Shown: piece after piece, positions 9,701-16,266 of the stretch
How positions within the stretch are numbered: position 1 is the first letter of the stretch
How the letters are laid out: every line of letters starts with the position of its first letter
DNA from: Gamarada debralockiae
Lineage: Eukaryota; Ascomycota; Leotiomycetes; Helotiales; Hyphodiscaceae
Reading direction: 5' to 3'
DNA length: 16,266 nt
Assembly: GCA_002803225.1 (NCBI GenBank)
Contig: NXFV01000587.1
Span: 1 to 16,266 of the forward strand
The notes under the pieces: generated by a model
What the model saw: the letters and a program-made list of their open reading frames with translations, nothing else
Databases searched by the model: none
Told to the model about the DNA's origin: nothing
Position numbers and translations under genes: made by a program

Positions 9701-10870
9701 ATACCAAAAGATAAATATAGCTACAATAGCGTCTTTATAGTTATTAACTAGCTAAGTAAATAGTTAGTCTTTATACTATACTACAAGACTATTATAGCTA
9801 AGGGCATAGCTTGAATTTATATCGATAGAATATACTAATACTACAGCCTACTAAAGTTAGTTGTATCGGACCAGGGACTCTAGTTTGTATTATATTTCTA
9901 GGCCGAGTTCTACTATATTCTAGGTATTAAGCTCAAGCTCTCTATAGCTTTCTACCCTTAAACTAATAGCTAAACTGAAATTATAAACTAATATCTTAAT
10001 TAATACCTATGCCCCTTTATTAACTACTATTAAGATAACTAGTCCGAACTCCTACTAATAATAGACTATACCTAGCTTATATTACTATATAATAGCATTA
10101 GAATATTGCCTTACAAACTAATTAATAGACAGCTACTACAAACCTCCTTTAATTAGAATACTTCTATAGCTGCTATAGTAATAGAGAAATTAGGTTAAGA
10201 GAAGACGTATTAAGTAGTAATATATATATAGGAGACACTAAAGCTAGGTAAAGAGCTAATAGCTAAGGCTTAAGCTAAGAAGAAGGCTAATATTAATACT
10301 TACTAATAACCTATCGACTTTACTATAGGTAATAAAGTCTATATATCTACTAAGAACTAGAAGATATAGTAACCAAGCTATAAGTAAGATTACTAGATAG
10401 CTAGTCCCTTTAAGATTATACGCTAGGTTAGTAACTCTTATAAAGTTAAGCTCCCTAAGATATTAAAGATATACAATATATTCTCTTTAGATCAACTATA
10501 TAAGACAGCAGATAACCCCCTACTAGGCTAAATAAATAACCTACTACTCTTAATCGTAGTTAATACTAAAGAAGAATAGGAGATATAAGAAGTACTAGCT
10601 TCGAAGCTAGTTAGTAAGTAGCTATAATATCGAGTTAACTAGCTAGGTTATAATAAAGACCTTGAATAGTACCCTACAACTAATTTCAAGTACTTACTAT
10701 ATAAGCTACAAGAGTATTACTTACAAAATCGCAATCAACTAGGACTGCCTAAGAAGCTAGGAGCCTAGTAAGAGACATAGGAGTAAGGATAAGACAAATA
10801 CAAAGAGCTAGACAATAGCGCGCTAATATCTATACACTTGAGGATAAGCTTTTTTCAGAAGAGGGGGTAA
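6770..10870 (+). pseudogene. pol: Gypsy pol: PR-RT-RNaseH-IN-chromodomain (element 1), RIP-inactivated
   Basis: One frame (codon start at 6815) runs from protease to the end without an indel that I can detect, though it holds well over a hundred TAA/TAG codons. The protease site reads NSRV in place of DSGA at 6818-6829. RT runs about 7900-8520, with the catalytic box YLDN instead of YLDD at 8342-8353. RNase H is about 8770-9140; its first Asp codon is AAT at 8789. The integrase zinc-binding region is near 9500-9600. The DDE triad is intact: Asp at 9689, Asp at 9869 and Glu at 9977 (35 residues between the last two). A chromodomain lies at about 10570-10730, with VLASKLVSK and the remnant of WLGYxKDxEWYP. 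Chromodomains steer insertion to modified histones (family knowledge). The frame ends at TAA 10868-10870, just before the 3' LTR. Confidence 0.93.
10857..10867 (+). other. Polypurine tract of element 1
   Basis: AGAAGAGGGGG precedes the pol stop codon TAA (10868-10870), which directly abuts the 3' LTR. It primes plus-strand DNA synthesis and marks the LTR start. Element 3 has the same tract-TAA-LTR arrangement. Confidence 0.85.
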
Positions 10871-11149
10871 TATAATAGTTCTAGCGAATATTACTAAACT
10901 GCCCTTCCTAAACCGCCCTTCTTAAACTGCCTTTCCTAGATTATATAATAGCTCTAGCGATTTATTACTTAATTATATTCTAGCGATTTGCCTTAGCGAT
11001 TTATTATATGACTATATTCTGTTTATACGCCTTATAGCAAAGGGATTCACTCGATATAGGAATACTAGAGCCTAGTGTACTAGTATATCCATAGAGATAA
11101 ATACTATGCCTATATTTATAGAATCTTTTCCTTTTCTCTTTAGTTTAGT
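10871..11149 (+). repeat. 3' LTR of element 1, truncated by element 2
   Basis: It matches 4946-5224 without gaps. The last 12 bases of the 5' copy (ATTTTCGTAATA) are missing because element 2 begins at 11150. The 14-bp triplicate is retained at 10894-10935. Confidence 0.9.
10894..10935 (+). repeat. 14-bp x3 tandem repeat in 3' LTR
   Basis: These are the same three 14-bp units as in the 5' LTR (offset 5925). They differ from the 5' copies only by C/T transitions, which shows RIP acting independently on the two LTRs. Confidence 0.88.
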
Positions 11150-11178
11150 TGTAACAAGAGCCTAGCTCCTGAAAGTAC

Positions 11179-11226
11179 ACGGGCGATTATACGGGCGATT
11201 GTATAGGCGATTTTACATAGCGATTA
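11179..11226 (+). repeat. 12-bp x4 tandem array in element 2 LTR
   Basis: Four 12-bp units start at 11179, 11191, 11203 and 11215. Their consensus is ACGGGCGATTAT, with decay toward the right. A looser AGTCAG-rich stretch follows at about 11257-11315. Both lie upstream of a TATA-like box, where U3 enhancer repeats would be expected. Confidence 0.85.
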
Positions 11227-11332
11227 TTACCTAAGCCAGGCTCAACATATCAGCACAGTCAGGAACAGTCAGCGATTAGTCAGCAGTTAGTTAGTATATA
11301 GTCAGTTGCAGAGTCAGCAATAGTACAGCTAG

Positions 11333-11340
11333 TATATAAA
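11333..11340 (+). promoter_or_regulatory. Putative TATA box of element 2 LTR
   Basis: TATATAAA lies in the LTR, about 105 bp after the 12-bp array and 200 bp before the proposed LTR end, a reasonable site for a U3 promoter. TA-rich sequence is common here, so chance is possible. Confidence 0.35.
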
Positions 11341-11542
11341 GCTAGGAGTCCAGAGTAAAGGATAAGTAAGGCCTATTAACCCTACTTAGGGAAGGCAAAC
11401 TTAAGTTTATATTATATAAGCGCACTAGTACTATAGAACCTCTTTTTAATACAATCACTATTGTCTCCCTTCCCCTATTACTACTTCTCCAATATACTAT
11501 AATCCCTCCTGCTGCCCTCCAGCTACTAGTAGCTGTTATAAC

Positions 11543-12940
11543 TCTCAAGCTTCTACCTACAGGGCCGATTACACTATACTAGAACAAGTAGCTCTTGGTG
11601 ATACTACTGTATCTAAGTCAACCTCAGGAACCAATTAAGAAGTCAACACCGCCGCCGACCTAGCTAAGCTTCGAGCCAAAGGAAAGGTTCTTACAACTTA
11701 ACAGCTTTAAGAGCTTAACGCTAGGGTTAAAGCCCTTGAAAATATAGCCTAACTTAAAGAGCGCCTTAGGAACCTTGAAAATCGGAAGTATACTAGCAAC
11801 GCTATCGAAGACCTTATTAGCTAGGCTACCGACCCCCCTGTATCTTAGCTAGAATATCGACCTAGCTACTAGACTAGCTCGATATAGCTATCGATTAAGC
11901 ATAGCCCTAGCCCCTCTAATTCTGACACTATCACTTATCACTAGCACAAGTAACGACGCTTTTCTCAAGGAATTAAAGTCAAGCCTAGCTATACCCTAAA
12001 GGTTAGCTCTAGTCTTTAAGAGTAAGGAGACTAGAAGAAAGATATTAAAAGGGTCTTTAAAGGAGACCCTAAAATCTACTAAACTAGAGGCCAAAGGATT
12101 CTTAAGACTCTAGATTATTTAGACGCTAATTTGAAGTCCCTATAGTATACCTTTAGTAACTAGAAGGAAGGCATTAAGAAATAGTTAATATTTATTAATT
12201 AGACCCGTGATAATATCCAAAATAGTCAAAACGCTACTACTACTTTATATGAGCAACTTAACTTAGCCAAGCAACTGCTTAATAAGTCACTAGTATAATT
12301 TAATACTTACTTATTAGCCATCAAAAGAGATCTACCCTAGAAAGACGAAGTAGCCTTAGCTATAGCCTTTTACTCGAAGCTCACGGATAAACTAAAGTAA
12401 TAGTTCAAAAAATCTAATATAGCTATACCTAGGACTAAAGCTTAGTATATAACTATAGCCTAATGCATATAGGAAGGACTATATAGTACTAAAGGAAGGA
12501 AGAGTACCTAAGATTATCGGGATTAAAAGAGAGATACTAGAGGCTATAAGGACCGTACTATAGCTAGCTCTAGCTCGAAGTACCTAAGGACTAACTCCCG
12601 AAGGGACTATAAGGACTACTACTGTATTAGCTATCGGAAGAACGAATCACGCTATACTAAGAAACTTAAGGAAAAACAGCCTGATAATACCTATTATTAT
12701 TACCAAAAGCTAGGTCACTATACTACTAGTTGCCCTAAACGGAAAGAGCGAAGAGAACAATATTAGGAAGCTAAAATTTAGTTAACCTAATAGCAATAGT
12801 TAGAGACTAGTAGCTAGCCTAGTAGATTACCTAGCCTTAGCTGGTTAGGCTTTGAAGAACCTACAACTCCAAGCGATTCTTACGACTCGTACGATTCATT
12901 AAACTAGCGCGGTTTCACTAAGACCTTACTGTAGAACTGA
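11543..12940 (+). pseudogene. gag: Gypsy gag with zinc knuckle (element 2), RIP-inactivated
   Basis: A single plus frame (codon start at 11564) runs about 1.35 kb without an indel. An N-terminal Ala/Glu/Leu-rich region with likely coiled-coil character (about 11640-11800, including ELNARVKALENIA) is followed by a Ser/Pro linker. A capsid-like domain comes next, then a basic Arg/Ser-rich stretch. The zinc knuckle is at 12692-12733: its first two Cys are now Tyr (TAT, TAC), while His (12716) and the last Cys (12731) survive. The tail is rich in Ser, Asp and Tyr. The frame ends between TAG 12905 and TGA 12938; the TAG could be a mutated Gln codon. No start Met is visible. Confidence 0.85.
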
Positions 12941-14899
12941 TCGAGCCTATTAGGGTCATTAAAGCTTTTACTACTAATAGAGTAGTATTACTATTATTAC
13001 ACGCTATACCTGTACTTATCAGAATCGATATACATATGGAAGTCGACCTAGTCGATATCAAGCTAGTTCGCTAATTAGGCCTAAAGCCTTATTAAAATAC
13101 TAACCTCCCTATTTTATGGGCTATAAATCAGTAAAACCTTTTAACTTACGGAGCATATAATATACAACTAGAGCTTATAGACACTTATAGGACCCGCAAA
13201 ACTAGTCTACGACTATACCTAGCTATCGATCGAGATTCAGGAGACTCTTAAATCTTACTAGGTATACTTGCCCTAACTGAGCTTAAAATCCTAGTAGACT
13301 GCGAGTACTACTAATAGTAGTATAAGGTCGAACGGACTAATATCCGGGTCGACCCTTATCAACGTTTCCAAAAGTGTACAAAGGGAGCTAAGATATACGC
13401 CCTTATTAAAATAAATTATTTACTTTGTCACTAATTTACTACCCCCTAGGCTAGCAAGCTCCCTGCTTGCCTAGAAAGCTATTTAGATGTCTTTTCCGAC
13501 TCGAATACTAAGAAGCTAGTACTCTATTATAATATCGACCTAGCTATCGAGTTACAGCCTAGAAAGAAGCCTCTATACAGACCTATTTACTCTCTTTCAC
13601 TACAAGAGCTAGCAGCTCTAAAGGAATTCCTTGAAGAGAACCTAGCCAAAGGCTTTATACGTGAATCGAAGAGCCCAGTAGGTACCCCTATCTTATTCGC
13701 TCTTAAGAAGGATAGTAGCCTTAGACTATACGTTAACTATCGAGGTCTGAACGCTATTATAGTTAAGAATTAGTACCCTTTGCCCCTGATCACTAAAATT
13801 ATAGACTAAGTCACAGGAGCTAAGTACTTTAGTAAAATCGACCTAAAGGACACTTACTACTACCTTCAGATTAAAGTAGGAGATAAATAGAAGACAGTCT
13901 TTCGGACTTGTTATAGACACTATAAATTTCTAGTAGTACCTATAGGTCTTACTAATACTCCCACTACCTTCCAAGCCTATATTAACAAGGCTCTTTAGGG
14001 ACTAGTCGATAATTTTTGTATTGTCTACTTAGATAATATACTAATCTTCTCGAAGATAAAGGAGGAATACAATAAATATCTTCAGCAAGTATACGAGCAC
14101 CTATGAGTAGCTGAGTTATACGCTAAGCCTTCGAAATGCTAGTTCTACTAAAAGGAGATCGAATTCTTAGGCTTTATCATAGGAGTTCAAGGTATATACA
14201 TAGACCCTAAGCGCGTACGTACTATTAAGGAATAGGAGAGTCACCCTTTAAGAAGCTACTAAGACCTTCAAGTCCTATTAGGTTTCTATAACTTCTACAA
14301 ACACTTTATTAAGAGGTACTTAGCTATTACTCGGCCACTTACGTCACTACTAAAGGGTAGTATTAACGGACGAAAAACCGGCGACTTCAATAAGGCCTAG
14401 GGCAGTCCCCAACAACAGGCCTTCCTTAATCTACTAGGCGCCTTTTAGACAGCGCCTTTACTTCAATATTATAACCCTAATCTACTTATTCGCCTAGAGG
14501 CTAATACTTCGAATATAGCCCTAGGAGGTATCTTGTCCTAGTTATAAACTAACACTAGCAAATAGTATCCTATTGCCTTCTTTTCCAAACAATTCAAAGG
14601 AGCCGAGCTTAACTATTCTACTCCTAATAAGGAATTAATAGCGATTGTCGAGTATTTTAAGTACTAGCGCTAGTATCTAGACGGGACTAGTTATACTATC
14701 GAAGTATAGTTAAATCACATAAACTTATAAGGGTTCATAAAACAACCTCGAATTAATAGTAGATAGGCTAGGTAGCTAATTTACTTAACCCCTTACAACT
14801 TCATTATATAATATCAACTAGGGTTGTTGAACCCTGCTGACGGCCTGTCACGTCGTCCTAATTTAACCCGCTGGGCGGGGGAAATCGCTAGTCTAATAC
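12910..14899 (+). pseudogene. pol: Gypsy pol: PR?-RT-RNaseH (element 2), RIP-inactivated and truncated
   Basis: Pol is in the frame one base back from gag (codon start at 12940), which fits a -1 frameshift arrangement. About 30 stops occur in some 650 codons, nearly all TAA/TAG, and I see no indel. A protease-like region lies at about 12940-13280, but I could not locate a clear DSG motif. RT runs about 13570-14200 with motifs FIRESKSPVGTPILF, SKIDLKD and the catalytic YLDN (from YLDD) at 14026-14037. RNase H is at about 14480-14840; its first Asp codon is AAT at 14503, and it ends with a clear NPADGLSRRPN. The frame is cut at 14900 by element 3, and no integrase is present. Confidence 0.92.
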
Positions 14900-15176
14900 T
14901 ATTACGAAGGCAAGAAAACCTCAGGCAAATAGCTTCGATTCTCTACTACTGTATTGTATAGACGAGGATTCTAAACTAAAGAAGAAAGAAAGAAAGGTAG
15001 GAGGTTAGAGAAAGAGAAGATATAGCTAAGCCTATCGTGCCACACGTGATCTAAGCGAGGTTCTTATAATTATAAGACCTACTTATCACATGATCTCAGG
15101 GAAATCCTAGAGCTTTCAGGGCCATTATATATATATTAAGCTAGGGCTTAATATTAGGAGCGTTAGGGCCGTTATA
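14900..15176 (-). repeat. 3' LTR of element 3
   Basis: On the minus strand it starts TATAACGGCCC (a RIP form of TGTAACGGCCC) right after the polypurine tract and TAA. It ends at CTTCGTAATA (a RIP form of CGTAACA) at 14900, giving 277 bp. That end resembles element 1's LTR end (TTTCGTAATA), and both share CTTTAGTTTAG nearby. It holds a pair of CACRTGATCT motifs (15044 and 15088 regions) and a pyrimidine-rich run opposite 14981-14999. Confidence 0.75.
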
Positions 15177-16266
15177 TTACCCCCCCCTCCGCAACAAGCG
15201 CGTCCTCGCGCGTATAAGAACTAAATACAGCAGCTACTCTATTAAATTATTGTCTTCCCGATCTTCTAGCTCTTCATCGTCTTCCTAATACTATATCTAA
15301 TAGACTAAGTAGCAAAGTAGTCCCGTCTTACAGGGATACTATTCGTGGAACTCGTAGAGCTTATATAGAGCCCCCTTGAAGCCGTCTGGATTATACTACT
15401 CAGGGTTATAGTCTATTCCTATCTACTTAATGTAGTACTAAAGCTAGTTACTATGTCTCTTAATAGCAAGTATATCTTTTATCTCGAACTCCACTTATCC
15501 CCTATACTTTATTTCTACTAGATCGTTATACTGTCCTAGTAAGGGATTATCGGCTGCTTTATGTAATTAGTCGGGCAAGAATACTAGGTATACTATATTA
15601 GATAGTAGAAGATCGAGCTTAAAGGAGTTACTAATCTATTCGAGTATATAGTATAGTCCCTCTATCTAGTGATCTAACTTACGACTAGGTCGGTCTATAG
15701 ACTACTTCTTTATAGATACCTATACTAAGTTACTAGCTATAAAGTCAACTAGTCGCTAGTATTTATTAGCTTGTTTTTTCTAGCGTTCTTATATTTCCTT
15801 TAAGTTTACTCTAGCGAATTCTTATGTATTATAGATCTCTTGAGCCCGGGCTATAGCCTTAGTACACGCTTTATAGATAATATCCGAGATATTAATTAGG
15901 TCTTTGGGTCTATCCTAGTTAAAGCTTATCCGAGGCTCGTACCTTATCTTAACTATAAACGAAGAGAGGCTAGTTAAGTTGTAGGGGAGTACTATAGCTG
16001 CGAAGTTAATAATATAAATTAAATCTAACTAGTTATCTTAGTAGTAGTTAATAAAGGGATAGAGGCGCTAATTAATATATTAATTAGTATTCTTAGTCTA
16101 TCCGTTGATCTAAGAGTAGTTCGCTATCAAGAGTTTTAGCTTAGTTCCTAGAATACAGTTGAATTCTTCCTAGAAAGTAGAGATAAATTAGAGTTCTCTA
16201 TTAGAGATAATTATTATTACTGGACTATAGTACTTATATATATATATTATATATAATCGGGCTAGC
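15177..16266 (-). pseudogene. pol: Gypsy pol C-terminal part: integrase and chromodomain (element 3), RIP-inactivated
   Basis: A single minus-strand frame runs from the right edge to TAA at 15179-15177 without an indel. It enters within the integrase core. The second catalytic Asp is Asn (codon at 16202-16200; SNRE in place of SDRG) and the catalytic Glu is Lys (16094-16092); 35 residues separate them, the normal D35E spacing. The C-terminal integrase domain follows, with the GPY-like region near 15660, then a linker. A chromodomain lies at about 15340-15500, recognisable from ILAIKRHSN and a remnant of EWYNPDGFKG. An acidic stretch and a short basic end (RARTRLLRRGG) close the protein. All stops seen are TAA/TAG. 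The upstream domains are outside the window. Confidence 0.9.
15180..15190 (-). other. Polypurine tract of element 3
   Basis: The minus strand reads GGAGGGGGGGG, then the pol stop TAA (15179-15177), then the LTR. This is the same compact junction as in element 1 and marks them as members of one lineage. Confidence 0.85.

Larger units (their letters stand above)
4946..11149 (+). mobile_element. Ty3/Gypsy chromodomain retrotransposon, RIP-degraded (element 1)
   Basis: This is a nearly full-length element: 5' LTR 4946-5236, leader, gag, protease, RT, RNase H, integrase, chromodomain, polypurine tract and 3' LTR from 10871. The domain order (integrase after RNase H, C-terminal chromodomain) is that of chromoviruses within Ty3/Gypsy. 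The two LTRs align without a gap at a constant offset of 5925 bases over 279 bp. The 3' LTR stops 12 bp short because element 2 is inserted at 11150. The five bases before the 5' LTR, GTTAT, are the expected target-site duplication; the partner copy should lie outside the window. No protein can be made because of the many stops. Confidence 0.93.
11150..11540 (+). repeat. 5' LTR of element 2 (right boundary tentative)
   Basis: The left end TGTAACA is well supported by the break in element 1's LTR. The proposed right end TGTTATA (11534-11540) is a RIP form of TGTTACA, the inverted match of the left end, giving 391 bp. The weakness is that the gag frame appears to begin almost at once, leaving little room for a primer binding site, so the true end could be earlier. 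The 3' copy is not in the window to confirm it. Confidence 0.5.
11150..14899 (+). mobile_element. Ty3/Gypsy retrotransposon, RIP-degraded and interrupted (element 2)
   Basis: It starts with TGTAACAAGAG at the exact point where element 1's two LTRs stop matching, so it is inserted in element 1's 3' LTR. The bases 11145-11149 (TTAGT) are its likely 5-bp target duplication. It carries an LTR, a gag with zinc knuckle, and pol up to RNase H. Element 3 then cuts it at 14900, so integrase and 3' LTR should lie beyond the window. It has fewer stops and more intact Cys, Trp and Gln codons than element 1, consistent with a younger age. Confidence 0.9.
14900..16266 (-). mobile_element. Ty3/Gypsy chromodomain retrotransposon, 3' part (element 3)
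   Basis: On the minus strand the order is integrase, chromodomain, stop, LTR, as in element 1. It is inserted in element 2's pol. The expected target duplication is the five bases AATAC at 14895-14899, with the partner beyond the right edge. The rest of the element (gag, PR, RT, RNase H, 5' LTR) must lie to the right. It is related to but distinct from element 1: the post-integrase region reads DQLYKTADNPLLGQ in element 1 and, once the stop is read as Gln, DQLHKAADNPLLGQ here, while the LTRs differ. Confidence 0.9.

Noticed and set aside
11342..11548. 68-codon open frame on the minus strand
   Set aside because: It lies inside the LTR and leader of element 2, antisense to the element, with no recognisable motif.

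Overview
The window looks like a repeat block from a filamentous ascomycete (Pezizomycotina-type) genome. It is AT-rich, dense in TA dinucleotides and packed with TAA/TAG codons. Nearly every coding stretch is a retrotransposon whose differences run C-to-T or G-to-A, the signature of repeat-induced point mutation (RIP). I recognise no intact gene. The host assignment is an inference from RIP, chromodomain Ty3/Gypsy elements and nested insertions; the species cannot be told.

Layout. Bases 1-80 hold the 3' end of a Copia-like LTR element on the minus strand: an LTR edge with an 18-bp triplicate, then a polypurine tract. A 56-bp tandem duplication follows at 116-227. Bases 228-1381 are AT-rich with no gene that I can support. 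Bases 1382-2509 and 3213-4945 carry an unidentified, heavily mutated plus-strand coding-like frame. It is split by a 0.7-kb TIR element (2510-3210) that has largely escaped RIP.

Element 1 (4946-11149, plus) is a nearly complete chromodomain Gypsy element: 5' LTR, gag with zinc knuckle, protease, RT, RNase H, integrase, chromodomain, polypurine tract and 3' LTR. Its 3' LTR is cut 12 bp before its end by element 2 (11150-14899, plus), a different Gypsy family with 5' LTR, gag and pol as far as RNase H. Element 2 is cut in turn by element 3 (14900-16266 and beyond, minus), a second chromodomain Gypsy element of which the 3' LTR, polypurine tract, chromodomain and integrase C-terminal half are visible.

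The nesting gives an order of insertion: element 1, then 2, then 3. RIP has destroyed many active-site residues by single transitions (RT YLDD to YLDN in elements 1 and 2; all four zinc-knuckle ligands to Tyr in element 1; integrase D and E to N and K in element 3). Reading frames otherwise run for kilobases without indels, so the decay is almost purely by point mutation. I found no convincing new system. The least explained items are the unidentified gene remnant and the RIP-sparing TIR element.
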